A stretch of 64,000 nt of DNA from Dromaius novaehollandiae (GCF_036370855.1 NC_088099.1:17265501-17329500), one strand, 5' to 3'. Shown: positions 24,701-38,544, counted from the first letter of the stretch. Numbers and translations are program-made. The notes: generated by a model not told the origin, from the sequence alone.

Positions 24701-27700
24701 ACCTATGTCACTTGGCTGTGAAATACTGTTTATATCTTTATATCCCTGTGTAAACAGATCAGGAGTAATGAAATAAGCAGCACGCAAGGCTTTCCACTCT
24801 CTCCCTACAGATGCACGTTAGCCTTCAGGTTGAGGGGCCAATGCCATGGCGCCAAACTCTCCCTGGGCCTTTTCAGCATGCAGTTTCAGGGACTGGCAGG
24901 AACGCAAGTAACCGCTGTGGGTTTGGAGATGGGGTTAAAGGAGAGCTGCCTGCACGGGGTCCTGCCCGCCAGGAGCACAGACGTGGTGCTGCACAGTCTC
25001 CTGTAATGAAACCCAGCCTGCTTTTAAGAGACAGTTTCATTGTCTCTGAAGCTTTTTATTTCATCTTAGTCTGTTAGTCAAGTTATAATCTGTGCCCATC
25101 ACTAGTCCAGCAGTTAGGATAAAGGCTTTGGCTGTTGCATTTGGGGGGAAAGTCCAAGACTGATAGAAAGACTTTTCTAGCTGAGGCACACAAGGTTTAC
25201 TTGTTAATTAATGTTTGTATGGCACCTTGAAAACAGAATGTGCTGCCTGTGTGTTTATGTATTTTTCTAACGCCAAAATGGTGTTTTTGTTTAGACCTTT
25301 CAAAGCCCTAATGACTTGGTCTGTGAATTCCTGATCTAGTTCTCCTACAAAATTAAAAGTAAAACAGAAAGATATTGAATTCTGGCATCTAAAGAAAACT
25401 TCTCTCTTCTCCCATGTGCAGGATATTCCCTTACTGTACCTCCCTGAGGAGGTTAGAAGTCCGGAAGAGTGCAGAGTCAGTGACCATAGAGTATTTATGG
25501 AATAAATGCATAAAACATATATTCAATTAAAATATTAAAATATGTAGAGTGTTTCAAGGACGCTGCTTTGTAGATTTCTGCAGATTGGGCACATCAGTAA
25601 TTTATGGGCTGTCTGGTTGCATGTGTCACATTTGGCTGTTCGCTCCTGTCCTCACCGTGGTGGGCTCCACGGCAGCCCTTTGCTGCATGCTGCCCCAGGG
25701 AGACAGGCCCCTTCCCAAAGGCAGTGCGCAGCGGCGGTCCGTTTAAAAAGTGGATCGTTCTTGGAGATACCAGCTAGTCTTCTAGGTAGCGATTCCCCAA
25801 AGAAGGTGATAAAAAGAGTTAACCCAGGGCGCGGATGAACTTCAGGGCACATCTTACCTTTTAATCAAGTTCTGATTATTAAAAGCAAATCTGCTAATAC
25901 GGTGACACTAATCAATGGAGAATAATCAAAAGGATGTTTTAAGAATTCACTTTCTTTGAAGGTTTGAATAAAAATCTTTTTTTCATGTTTCAACTTCTGC
26001 TCAATGGACACCTCAAGTCAAATGCAGTCCATTTAGTGTAGGAACCAAAGTGGCTGAGGATGCGCAGGGACAGTGGAAATGAGCACTGAGCTTGTATTTT
26101 GGCAGGGAGGTGGATGCAAGCCTGAATCTGCTTCAGCATAAACAGACAAGTGAAAGAAACCAGTATTGGGTTCTACGAGCAGTTCAGAGACCCACTTATC
26201 TTTGATCTGTGCATTTTAATTTCTATCTGTAAAAGAATGAATGGATGTTGTGCAACATTTCTCTAATGTTCCAGCTGTGGAAAACAACCACATCTGGCAC
26301 ATAAAACAACAATGAAATTAACTGAAGGCTGTACTGTTCTTAAAAGAAGCTACAAATACATGTTCAAATAACTTGCTGGAAAAGAAATATCCAGTTTGTC
26401 AGATGACAATACATAAGCTTGGAAGGAGGAAAAAAATTAAGCCAAAAGAAATATTGCACTTCAGAGAATTCCAATGAAGAAGATGTTCCCTTCCACCAAA
26501 CTTCTGTGAGCTTGCAAGGCATAAATTACACAAACAGCATTTAGAAACAGGAATGCAAAATTCTAAGAGCAAAATTAAAAGCTCTGTTTGTGTTCCAGCC
26601 GTGCAACAAGTGTGCAGCAGATGTTGGAGGCCTAGGGTTAAGAAACCCCGGGGTCTGGATGTACAGTTTACAGTGTGTTCTGTTGGCACGTATCTGAAGA
26701 TAAGTTTGTAACAAACATACTGTCAAGCGTGTAAAATACAAAGCCCATGAACAGAGGAAATACTGCAAATCTGACAATGACACTTTAAATTGTGTGTTCT
26801 GTAACAAAGCTGCTATTTCCTCGTATTTTGGAGCGAGGAGTTAACAGTGCCAGAGCTCTCATAGCCAGCAAGCTGTCACACTCGATCTCGTTGAAGACCG
26901 ACTTTCTTTCCAGTTCCCTTCCTCGCACTGTTGCTGAGTTTTCCAGTGAACTACAAGTTAACTAGCTACATCTTAAAATGGAGCAGTTCATCTTAACTGC
27001 AGCTGACGTTTGGATTCTGAAGATGAATCCAGCTTTCATGGTGCGTTATACCCTTTTTGGGTGAAAAGGCCTGAGCTGTTATGTGTCCCTCCAAATCTAG
27101 CGAGCCAAAGACAAAAAGAAGTAATAAATATAAAAATAGCTTATCAGAACACTTTAGCTGAGGGGAACTGTCAGAAGATTATTGGTTTTTTTCTTTGTTT
27201 TTATGTTTAAGATTATTTCTAAAGCTACAGCCTGATAATGTTCTTAAAATATGTCACGTTTTGCACGTTAAGTGCTAGAAAAATAACATGCCTCCTACAC
27301 TTTTAACAGAGGGAGAAGTATGGTGTAATGGCTATATAAAGCCCTTGCTGCAATTGAGTGGGTTGTTCTTAATTTAAATGTTTTTGTCTACCAAATAATA
27401 ATAAAACGTCAGTCAATACCACACACGGTTCCCGTATGAGTGCAAGATTGAATGCAGATTAAAAGCCTTAGCGACAGCCTAAACAAGAGTGTATTTCGGG
27501 CAGGTCTGCAAGCTTAACATTAAGGATCAGATTCTCTTTTAAACAAACTCCCCTTTACATCACTCCAGCAGTTTAAATGGACTGTACTGTGGGAGTAAAT
27601 TACCTGCCTGCTTAATCAAAGAGGGTTTAGATTAAATGGGACCTGTCATTCTGGGGATGGAGGGGATGGGCTAAATGGGTGGGACACGGTAGGTATGAGA

Positions 27701-28770
27701 GAGATGTAAAATCAAAGCAACAAATGCTACTCTGTATATGATTTTTTCCTCAGAATAGTAGTGGCTCTGAGCTGAACCCTGCCATGGGAAATGCTGACTC
27801 TCTCCTACTACCTGGGGAACCCTTCTGTTACTGAAAAGATGGAAGAACAGCTCATTCACGTACATGTTTCCAGTATATTTGTTAATTTGAAAGCTGTAAA
27901 GTTTTTGGAGTCTAACATTGCAAGAGCAAAGCATGGCAAGGTAGATGTAAAATATGCTGCTTTATGTTGGTGGCAGCTAGTTTCATTTCTGTGGCAGAGT
28001 GATAAATGACATGAATTCACAATTTTCTCCCCCGTCCATTGCAAGACATATTCTATAGAACGAAAATAGAAGCACTGAATTATTAAGAATCATCCCCTTT
28101 ACATATGAAAATGGTATAGTGTCATGTTAAATACACTTTATTAAGAGGTCAATTAGAGACCTATTTTGAGTTAATGGAATTAGTTCTTTTTTATTTTACA
28201 TTTTAAATGCAATCTTTCAAGGTGTACTTGAGATCGAAGGAATAGATAATAGAGCAATCTGGTTAAGGGGAATTAATGTCTACAAAATCCCCGAGACCAA
28301 TGTCAGTGAGTGAGAGGGTACAGTGGGGCTGAGGGGCTGAGCAGCTACTGGAGGCTTTGCTTGTTATCTGCATTGACTCCCCCAGGTGTGGGAGTGAGGC
28401 ATGCTATTTTTTTTCATATATTCTCCATATTTGAAGAGACCTGGAGACAACGGAAAATAAATATGCTTGGGCCCTGCTTCCCAGCAATGGCTCTAATTTC
28501 ACTAAATTTTTTACATCGTTTTCTTAAATCTTATTTGATTCAGTGGAAACTGAGACTATACAGAAGTCCTGAGTGCGGTATTACAGTGATCAAGGTACAG
28601 TTGCTGCGTTAGTCAATGAACCGATGTTCAGCCACAGCTATGGTTTGCAATAGGCTCCAAAGCGACGTGTCTAGAAAGGCTTTTTCTGCTCTTTAAAGGA
28701 TTTGCTGCTCCCACCATGCCCCTGGAACATAAATTCATGTGAAAATTGACTCCATCCCACTATTACAGGA
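21725..28770. other. Intergenic sequence, no gene recognised
   Basis: Mainly AT-rich single-copy sequence. The block 22540-22760 looks like vertebrate conserved non-coding DNA (several TAAT cores, AATTACACAATTAT). No coding exon, RNA gene or transposon was recognised. Remaining frames are at most 100 codons and without motifs. Confidence 0.6.
22540..22760. promoter_or_regulatory. Candidate conserved non-coding element
   Basis: AT-rich, non-repetitive sequence with clustered homeodomain-type cores (TAAT/ATTA), including GTGTAATTACACAATTAT near 22660. The call rests on texture only, not on alignment. Confidence 0.25.
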
Positions 28771-28774
28771 GGGG

Positions 28775-29430
28775 AGAAGGCTGCAGGAGAGGAAGCCCGT
28801 GCAAGCCTGCACCGAGGGTGCTGGGAGCAGGCTCTGCACGCGGCTCCTCTGCCCTGGCACCAAAGGACAAGGGAGGAAATGAAGGGTGGCGAGCGTTTCG
28901 GTGCCCGAGGGCGGTCGGGCACCCGCCGTGCCTGGGACCCTGCTGCTCTCCTCCCCACACCCCGTCCCTGCCCTGCGGTGCCTGCTGCGTTCGTTTGCAC
29001 CGTTGCAGCAGGGAACCGCAGCGGGGGACGGATTCAGCCAAAAAATCACCTCCAAGAAGTAAAATAAAAGGCTATTTTTCTTCCAGGTGACTTCTCCTCA
29101 CCCGTGTGGCATAAATCACTGCAAAGATATATATCTACACCCTCATTTCTCCCGGTCTCCAGGTAAGGTGTACACACTCATAATGGGAATATTGTTTCTT
29201 GTATAGACACCCAGGGTGACAATTTCTAATGCGAGTGTTAGCTAAAGAGGAGACATTTACAGCGCACAAAAGGGGACACGTTTATACCGCATAGAAATGC
29301 CTGGTGGTGCTCCAGCTGCTGCTCTCCCCCGGGCGCGTGCTGTCCTCGCGGTGCTGGCCCTGCGGAGGCGGCGGCGCCCGCAGCGGAGGACCGCTGTGCC
29401 AGCAGCAGCACTGCGCCTCCGTTCCTGCAG
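28775..29430. promoter_or_regulatory. CpG-rich segment in two peaks
   Basis: A GC-rich block at about 28780-29040 and a denser CpG peak at about 29320-29410 (CCCCCGGGCGCGTGC, GGAGGCGGCGGCGCCCGCAG). Competing frames on both strands reflect GC content. No exon is supported. Candidate promoter or enhancer DNA. Confidence 0.5.
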
Positions 29431-29434
29431 CAGC

Positions 29435-32400
29435 GCAGGCCTCCACCTCTCTTGATTCATCTTGTCTGGTCACGGTTCCGGTTTCTAAAAAGTTTTGGCC
29501 CCAGGATTTCTCTTTTTTTGGTGATTTGCTCCCTGCAGAGCCTCCTATCGGTGTCTAATGAAGAAAAACATCAAATTGTAAGCAGCTGCAACACTCTCAT
29601 AACGGTAATTTGAAAACTATATTGGGCATAACATTGAGAAGCAATCTGGCATTTTCGGTTGGACTAACCACATGGCTGAATAGGTCTTTTCTGTCTGTGC
29701 CTGCTGGGGCTCAAGGCGGGGACGTCACTGTGACCATCAGGAGGCAGCTTGTGGTCTGGGCTTGCCATGGGGCCCGCGCTCTCCCGCCTGCGAGTCCCGC
29801 AGCCGCTGCTGTGGCCATGCACGTGGCCCCCCCCACAGCTGCCCTGGCCAATTTCCCCAAATCCTGCCCAAGGAGACCCTGGTCACCAAACTGCAGCTCC
29901 AGGCTTGGGGGATGAGCCGGCTCCGTTCGCTTTCCCGTAAGTCAGGCCGTGATACCTCTCATTTCCTGGCACTTGCCATCTCATGATCATATTCTGCTAT
30001 TTTTCCTTTACAAACAGGGGAAATGCTGGGAAAGTTGTGGAAAACAGAAAGGAGAAATAGGTCACACTAGAAATTCTGAAACCTCAGCAAAGCTCTTGTT
30101 TAAGGTGATTAATTCAGTGACCTCTGACCACAAGGCAAACCTTCAATTTGCCAGCAGAGGATAAAAGAGTCAAGATCTGAATGAGTAAAGAAGGGATGAA
30201 GGGTGAGTTAATCCAGTAACTGTGAAGGAACATTTGGAAATAAAAATATTCAAGGTGTTCTTCCTCTTCTTACCCTTTCTATTGCAAGCAGTTTATTTCT
30301 GGAGATGCTGAAATATCAGGTACATTTCTATTCTTTTTGATCCCTACTGTTTCACCCAGATCTAGCCAGCAGAGCAGGCTGATGCTCTTAGTGCTGTTAA
30401 GTAGCACAGCATGCTTTTATTTAAATTATTTTTAAGAGGAAGAAATAAAGTATTTGCAAAATGTTAGAAGGTTAAGGGAAAATGAGGTACTCTAGTAACT
30501 TGTAACATTTTCATCTTTATTTGCTGATGTTTCTCATCCCATTTTTATATATATATATATATATATGCATATATATGTATATATATAGGGATGGAAAGAG
30601 ACAAACTTGTCAGTGACACTGAGTACTTTCTGCCTGAGTTGTCTGCAAAACTCCTGTACAGAATATAATCTTTCATCTGTAGTTATAAGCCTTTAAGCTG
30701 CTTATACTATTTTTACTCTAAATTCACCTTTCATTTGGTTAGTCTCCAACATTTCAGACACATTTACACTTGGAAGGTCCATGCTAATTTCCAGTTAACA
30801 TTGTTAAAAAGTGAGAAAGGTGTCTTGAAACAAATCATCTCAGTGATATTGTACATATTTTTGCTGCTGGACAGTAAGCAGATACCTCATAAGTAGTAGC
30901 TGATACCCTTAGTACAGTAGTTTTGATCGTGCCATTTTCCCCTAAGTAGAAAAAAAGGACATGGGAAATCCATTTTGAAAATGCTACTGTCCTACAGTGC
31001 TAATGGCCGGAAGATTTCTCTGTACACTGGCTACTTGATTATGCCAGTAACACTTTAAAAGGAGAGCACAAGAGCGTGGAGTAACGTTAGACTTCTGGTT
31101 GGTTCCTCCTCCAGTCCATTACTTAGAGAAACTTCAATCACTAAAGGTTCACACGTTATTTTAACAATTTTCCACTTTCATGTGTGGTTTAGGTTCCCTT
31201 TCACACAGCAAAATATAGCGCTATTACTAACTATTGACTTTACTGTAGGGAATAAATGAAGTGAAGATAAAATACAGACTAAACACCTTGTCTTCACAAC
31301 ATCATAAATGTTTCAAGATATAACCAATAACGCATTAGACTTCAGTCCTTTCCTCAAATAGAAAAACACTTCTTAAAAGTATGTATTAACTCTTATTTCT
31401 TAAGTAAGTGCTGCATTTTCTTTACAATTCCCAAAAAGAAATCCCGAGAAAGCCCACAACTTTGTTTATGTCTGCACAGCAAAACTATCACTTCAGTTTT
31501 CTTTGATTAAATCATTATCTTCTTTCTTCTGCTTTATTCCCCCCAGAGACATAAAAAGACATTAGTAGCAGAGATCAAGTTGCTGAGAGTCCAAGAAACA
31601 AAAATGGGGTATTATTTCTGTTTCAACTCTCTGGTAAAAGATTGGAAAGCTAAGTAATTATTTTAAATAAAAGATTTCCACCATTACCAAGATAAGTAAT
31701 GCTATTTTCACTGCTATTCTGCTTTTTTTTCTGTATGGCTTAGTCTCCCACAGAGAGGTTAAAATCAGCTGAAGAACTAGCAGGAAGACAGAGGTAGTAA
31801 AGGATGAGGTAAACTTTTGATTTTTGATAGGTATAGCGTGATCAAACTGTAACTGCCTATAATTAATATTTATCATTATTATTTATTGGGCATGCTAAAG
31901 TGTGTCATGATTTACAGGGAAATATAGAGATTCAATCCCCTAGATAGGAACATTATCTAACAAAATAAATTGCAACAAAATTGATGAACTCAAGGATGGT
32001 CAATACGCCAAGGATGAGCCGTCCAGTTCTTTAGAGGGCAAAAGTTTCTTACCTTAAAGTAATTAAGCCCACTGCTGAATTCATCTGTGCTCTGCTAGAC
32101 ACAGGGCACTGACTAATTTTTACCATTACTGCATTATAGTTGCATGGAATATTCGGTTTAAATCCAGACAAGGATGCCAATGTTTGTTAGAATATACAAC
32201 ATCCTCCAAACATGACAGTGTGGATTAAAATGACAATAGCTGCCAATGCAAGTAACAGAATACATTGACGCTGTCCATCACAACTAAGCCTCAGCAGCCG
32301 TTAAGATTTATGATGTCAATGCTTTAATACAGAGCTGTTAATGAAAATAAAAGAAAAGGTTGAAATGATACTGATTTATTGGGTCAGACACATGAAGGCT

Positions 32401-35165
32401 TTAATGAGAGGATCTTTTTAGACAAAAAGTTGAATGGCTACTTGGGACTTTTCCAGTACAGCAGGACTCTCAGTAGTTAAAGCTGTTACGTGTTGTCACT
32501 ACTACGATCCTAAAAGGAATTTTGAAAGGTTTATTTTTGGAGGGGGAAAAAATAGATATAAGACTTTGGTTCTTCAAACATTAGCTTGTTTGAGCTTGAA
32601 AATAGTAGTAAAAATTACAGATCAGAGCTGAAAAAGGTGCATAAATGCCTAAGTTCTGCAGTGTTCAGGATCAAATCTGGCCTAGTAACCCATGGGAAAA
32701 AAAATCATCAAGCTATGGAGTAGGCTGAAAAGTTGCAGGTGCTTATATTTTCATAAGTAACAATATTTAGGCCTCTGAAGTTCCCCTATTGCACAGCCAG
32801 AGACCTGCCACCATCTTGGCTAAGCCAAATTCACGTAGTGTTTGTTATTCACTGTTGTGATACTCAGACCCGAAGCAGACCCGCTGCCAGCATTAATTCC
32901 TTGGAGCAGGCATGGCCACTGCCTTAAAAAAAAAAAAAATCCCCAGCAGAGGTGGCAGCCCCTTATGTGTTGCCTTAGTGGCTCGAATGCTCTCCCAAGA
33001 AGGCCCAAGGCAGGGTGGCTGTGGCCACCTCGAAGGGAGTGACGTTTTGAAAAAACATCTCAAAATTCCAGAGCACATTTCTCTGCGTAACCTGATACTC
33101 CTGGAAGTTGTTCTTCCGTTTGCTATACCATATTCCTAGTTTCACAGTCTGATATATAGGGAAGATGCATCCTGGTTTTGAATGTTTAGTCATAAGTAGT
33201 GATAAATAAATACACCTGTCTGCCTGTTCCCCCAGAATTCATTAGCTATCTTGAGCAGATCGTTTGCATACAAATGCAAACAATTTCTTAGAATAAGACC
33301 CTTAATAATTCATGTCCACATAATTTTGTATTCTCTCCAAGATCATGTAGGCATGTAACGTATACATGTCTATAGCTATGCATACATGCAGATGTTTATG
33401 AGCAGAGGAAGCAAAGGCAGAGCTCCTACTTTTGACAAAAAAACTCGTCAAATGTATGTTGCAATTCAGCTTAGTAGAATTTCATTAACAGAGATAAGGT
33501 GAGATATTTCTGAAAAATAAATATATTTCTAAAGAGCTGGAAGTGTTGGAAGTATGCTATTTGTTTTGGATCATTCTGATTTGTGAAAGATGTAGTTTCT
33601 GGGGCGGTGGTGCTGCTTATTAAGGGTAATGAGATATACATTGATATATCTTGCTCACATTAAATGGCTGTGTTATCATTCAGGCCTGTGAGTCCGTGAA
33701 ATAACCTGGCTCCTGCTGAGTGCCCACCGGCAGCCGTGCCAGTGCCACTGGCACCAGGCAACGAAGCCAGAGCTTTTCCCCTGCTTTCCCGTGGGTTAAC
33801 TGTGTGAGCTTAGCTTTAGCCTGGTCTAGTACGGTTGAATACTTTGTGTTAAGCATTATTTGTGCACTTGTAGGCAGCACTTGCATCTTGCACCTTTTGA
33901 GTTTCTTTCCCCCACGTGTGGGATAAGGCAGTCCTGTTTCTGCTCGCCGTCTGCAGGGCTGGCCCATGGGTCAAAGGGGCTGTGCCAGGGCAGTCTTCCC
34001 ACGCCTGCCGTGGGGCGGGTGGCTGGGCCTTCTGCAAGGGCAGTGATCGGGGTGAGCCCTTGCTCCCCTGCTTTCGGGAGTTCAGCCAAGTTGTGCCTCG
34101 GTTGCCAGCTCAGGGAAGGCCCAGTCCTGCTCTTGCCGTTCACATCAACCTGCAGCACGATGGGGATCTGCTTCAGGCTGCTCGGCAGTGACCGACCGGC
34201 CTGCGTCCTGCTGGCGAGAGGACTCCTCGTGCCACAGCCCACAGCCATGGGTTCTGGAGAAGTACTTAGATCAGACAAGATTTGAACTGCTCAAGATCTC
34301 AAAGCTTTCCCAGTCTCCTCGGCTTAAAACCGAAATGGCACACGGCATTGGGCTCCTCACACAGTGCTGCTGCTCCCCAGTGTGTCGAGACTCAAGCCCT
34401 ATAGCCCAGCATGGAGGTGTCCTGTGCAGGGAGCTGTTGTGCCTGGAGAAAGGCTTTAACAGTAAGATGCAATGATTTTCAAGGATAAGATATATAGCCC
34501 AAGCCAACAGAATTAAACTAGGATTCAAAGCAGGAGGAATGGTGCATGTTCTCCCTCTGCAAATTGCCTTGCCGACAACATGTGCACATGGACAACCACC
34601 ACCTCAGGCTGTGTCCTGGTGTCGAGAGAAAAGGGGGAAGTGCAGCCAGTGGAGGAGCAGAGCTGTTCTCCTCCGCTTTATTATCAATGCTTTGTCTTTC
34701 ATCAGCCACCTTCTGGCATGGTCCACTCACATGCTGGGCCAAGCATCACGAGGCTACCTCGGTGCCCAGGACGTCCAGGCCCTGCCAAGGATCAAAGAAG
34801 GCACCACCAGCAGGAAGGACTGTCAGGGAGTGGGATGACATCACATGCACCCTTGTGCTTGACAGAAAGTTGTTTTTAAAGGAAACCTCCCTCTGGAATT
34901 ATGTGAGAGCTGAAATCTTTCCTTATCCCTCCCTTTGTGACCCTGCATGTAAAGAAATGGTATGCAGTGGACTGGTCCCCATTATGCTCAGCAGTCTGCA
35001 AATAAATAAGAGACATGTTCCTCTTACTCCCAATCACAGATTTTACATATTTCTTCATTACCGCTCTCCCACCTGTAGAAGCGTGGAGGTTAAATCTGTA
35101 GCATTTTTTGGGTGCTGGCTATAACTTGTTTGGAAGTGTGATGCTACCTTTGTAATTAGAGGCAG
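29435..35165. other. Intergenic sequence, no gene recognised
   Basis: GC-richer at 29700-29930 and 33900-34260, AT-rich elsewhere. It holds a TA microsatellite at 30545 and a 13-base poly-A run near 32927. The block 32325-32420 has the AT-rich, repeat-free texture of conserved non-coding DNA. Frames reach 192 codons near 34546, but none shows a domain, a signal or splice context. Confidence 0.6.
30545..30588. repeat. Imperfect (TA)n microsatellite
   Basis: About 44 bp of TA dinucleotides interrupted by GCA and GTA variants. Confidence 0.95.
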
Positions 35166-35170
35166 CACAC

Positions 35171-35355
35171 TTAACGACTCCTCACAAAACTGATATGATA
35201 TACATGTGTCTATTATTATCTACATTTAATAGCCACAATAGTCAAAGAAAGGGAAGCTGCAAAGACTTATGTAAAGGACACAGAGAAACATGTAGCTGGG
35301 ATTAGATTTTAGGAGCTCCTAATTTACCAGCCTCATTATTAATCATTGGACTGAG
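35171..35355 (+). mobile_element. Degraded MIR-like (CORE-SINE) element
   Basis: The order of landmarks follows the MIR consensus: CTCCTCACAA, then TATTATTATC-TACATTT, a degraded GAGG-like stretch, a region near ACACAGAGAAACATGTAGCT, then GGGATTAGATTTTAGGAGCTCCT and a final ATCATTGGACTGAGCC. The match is patchy, as expected for an element inserted before or early in amniote evolution. It is non-coding and inactive. Confidence 0.55.
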
Positions 35356-35359
35356 CCTC

Positions 35360-37595
35360 ACTCTCTCACATGCCTTTTACATACTTTGCAAACTTGAATT
35401 TTCCAGTTGATCAGCCAATAATTTGTCCTACATAATTTGTGCAGGGAAAAAGTCAAATCAGTGCGACTCGGTGACTGAGGCGGCCCTGATTCCTCTTCGT
35501 CATCGGTATTTACACAACTGTCTTCGCTTTCAAGGCACACACCTAGTAACAGTGAAGTCAAAGTGTGGTCATGGCTAGAAAAATGTATTTGACATTTCCC
35601 TGCCATAAGCTCTTCTGTTTTAGTTGTATTATAGCCTCGGTTGTTTTTTCAAATTCTCTTTATGTTAATATAAAAAGGAATTCAAGCTGAAATAGTTACC
35701 ATCTGCCTGAAAGAAGACAGGAAAACGTGGTTACAAAAGAATGTCTGAAGCGTGGAGCAAAATACAGGCCAGCTAATGGTAACATTTCTGTCATTAACAT
35801 TAAAGATTAAAGGCTATAATATACAGGAAAATATATTGCGTGGCTTATCACATTTTTAATGAAGGGTTCAGTGTTATAGCAGGCAAGCGCTGAGAGGAAA
35901 AATGTACTTCTTGGGTTTTATTTGCTCTCTGGGGAAACAACCCGACCGTGATTGCAGCCCGTAGACTCAACCAGATGAACAGCAGGCAGTGAGTCAGCAG
36001 TCCCCAAAAGGTTAGCAGAGCTTCTTCCTAATGTTACAGCAATGATTAAAAAAATTAGCTCACATTAACCTTTCACCTTTCACTGGATGGTTCAAATCTA
36101 GTGTGAGTTAGTAGTGATTGAAAGTTGTTACTATAAGTTTAATGTTTTTCTGGGGGCTTACGCAATGTGCCTGGGTGGTCTCTCGCTGCTTCCCAGGGGA
36201 TGCGTGCCTGCCCGATTAAACCCCCAAAATAACTTGCCTCAACTGGTGCTTATTGGAAACCTTGCTGGCAACTTCAGCGGAGACCCAGGGCAAGTGTGGG
36301 CACAGGCACTGAGCAAGCTGCTGCAGATCCTGGCTAAAGCGAAAGCCCCCCCTTAGATGCTTTGCCTTCCCTGCACGATTTAGAAGTGAATTTTCTAAAA
36401 GAAGCAAATTTGCCCATCTTTGGTCCTGAGCCGACACAGATTTATTCAAAGGGTGAAGGGGCCCAGCTCTAACCGTAGCCCCTTCACCATCTCTCCCTGC
36501 CTCAGAAATACAAAGTCTAACACACTTCTAAGGTGCACTGTGACTAATGGATGTGGGTCACTACAAGGCAACATTAGCACTTCCAAACCCCAAGCTGTCC
36601 TGGTTCCCTGTGTGCCCTCAAATCTTATCAGTTGTAAACATTATATCAATGACACATGCACAAACGCATGCTCTCTGCAAACCCAGCTTGTTTTCACTGC
36701 GAAATCCTTGACCCAGCCAAACTGACTACTCCTTTTCTTTTTCTGTTCTATTTTGCAGCTGGAAAAAAATCTCAGGCGCTGGCCATGTGCTATTTCTTGC
36801 TTCTTGGGTGAGAATGAAAATAATCAGCGCTCAGGGTTTTTTTTCTTTCTTGAGTAAATAGTTCTTGTTAAACCAACCTAAGTAAGGTGATTTGCAGTAT
36901 GGATTTTTCCCATCTAAGTTATTAGAATAAGTTCAGTCAGCACATTCAACCCTAGTCTCCAGTGGTACATAAATTTAATGCAACACTCAACTCTCCTCTA
37001 GTATTTTTGGTGTACAGTTGAGTTTTTCTTGGCAAGGAGAGAAGTGGCAGGTGGAGTGATCAGAGACTTTTTTCCTTCAAAGTGAGATTAGGGGTTTTTT
37101 AGGTTCCTTTGTTCTGTGAAAGCCTTGGTCTAATTCACTTACAAGGTATCTAGGGCTGAGCATGCCATTTCTTTACTAATTTATATGTTCGGTTTAAAGC
37201 TGTACACTGATCTCAGTGGAGTTTCTCTATTTTTAGTCTCCTTGCTAAGAATTTTAACCAAAGGGTTTTATGCACAGCAAGTACAGATTTTCCTAGGACT
37301 TCTTTGTTTTTGCATTATACTATCAGAGGGCCTGTTTTCTCTTTTTTTCCTCCTTATTTCAGCAAAAGAAAGGGGGACAACTGGGCTAGCTGGAGGTAAT
37401 GAAAACCTGCTAGAGTTCTGCTCAGGACGACACGAATTGACTTTAGCCCAGGCTGAGCTGGGTGTGTTAAAGCTAAAATCCTCCAATACACATGAGGAAC
37501 TCTCCCAGGGAAGGAGAAATAGGAGAAGGAGAAATAGGATTTGCACTGAGCTGTCTTCTCCAGGACTATACTAAATAGAATTCACCTGGCAGAGA
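35360..37595. other. Non-coding stretch, no gene recognised
   Basis: AT-rich sequence with no supported exon. A 129-codon frame at 37185-37574 has a hydrophobic start and a basic tail, but it matches nothing I recognise and abuts the L1-like remnant. A short direct repeat of GGAGAAATAGGA occurs near 37512-37538. Confidence 0.6.
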
Positions 37596-37599
37596 AAAT

Positions 37600-38540
37600 C
37601 CGAGAATGCATGCAGCTTTCTTGGCAGGTGCAGAGAAGGCCTTTGACATGATTTAATGGTATTTTAAAAGGCAAGTGCTAGAAACAAATGGGACTGTGCT
37701 GGGATGAATTAGATGGATTAAGATTCAATGCGATAACCTAACAACCTCAGGAATAACTAATGACCTACCCTAACAGAAATGTGTGCTGGGTAGGGAACAA
37801 GGCAAAGCAGCTCACTTTAATGATTTTTCTGGCACTGAAGCCTCTCATTTGGGACATTCAGCAAGAACAGCTTATAAAAAGTATTGGCTGAAGTCCTCAA
37901 TTTGTGCAAATTGTCTTGGTTCCTTTGGCATTGGATGTACGGCTCATTGGAGAATCTGCCTCATTCTGGTAATAAGTCAGAAATCAATGCATGCCTAACT
38001 GTGAATGATATATTGATGATTCAGATACACTTGTTTATGGAAATGCTTTCATAATACCAGGAACATAGCCTACAATTTAACAGCCCCAAGCTTTGGAGAC
38101 TGCTCCAAATGTTTTATGTGTGAAGAAATGATAGCAATGGTTAAAATATCTGAAAGGGTTACTGAGGTATATAGGCATTTACCTGACACCCAATAAGAAT
38201 CGCCTGCATCGTAAGAATGATGCTTTGCTGCTATGACATTTGAAATGAGTAATAGTGTAACCAAGAACTGTCCTTCTTAAAATGAGTATTTCTCCTCAAT
38301 TTCTTATCAATCTGATGATTATTCACTGCATTGGTTCAGAAAGGAAAATTATCCTGATTTTGTCTGAACAAACTAAAAAAAATCTTAGGATATCAATTAA
38401 GAAATTGTATAAGAGCATTGCAATTACTTTGCTTAATTGAAGACTCTATTTCTTAACAGTGCCAGGTTGATTTAGTGTCCTGAAGTACATAGATATTGTG
38501 CAGAAATGAACAGAATGCACTGTTCACAAGAGTGAAAATC
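37600..38540 (+). pseudogene. Fossil L1-clade LINE ORF2 (reverse transcriptase, C-terminal part)
   Basis: Translation shows the ordered motif series of an L1-type reverse transcriptase. AEKAFDMI-W (37630-37656) is the hallmark DAEKAFD block, followed by VLE and IRWIK (37708-37722). After one frame shift comes DDSDTLVYG (38015-38041), corresponding to the catalytic FADD box. In that same frame follow RYIGI (38165-38179), KMSISPQFL (from 38279) matching the KM-LP-FL segment, and LRISIKKLY (38384-38410) matching the PRI--KLY segment before the GGL-LPN block. Many stops and at least one frameshift show it is long dead; no endonuclease region, ORF1 or 3' tail was found. The edges are approximate. 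Confidence 0.78.
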
Positions 38541-38544
38541 CCCT

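Noticed and set aside
34546..35124. 192-codon + strand frame
   Set aside because: GC-rich sequence with competing frames on both strands; no recognisable domain.
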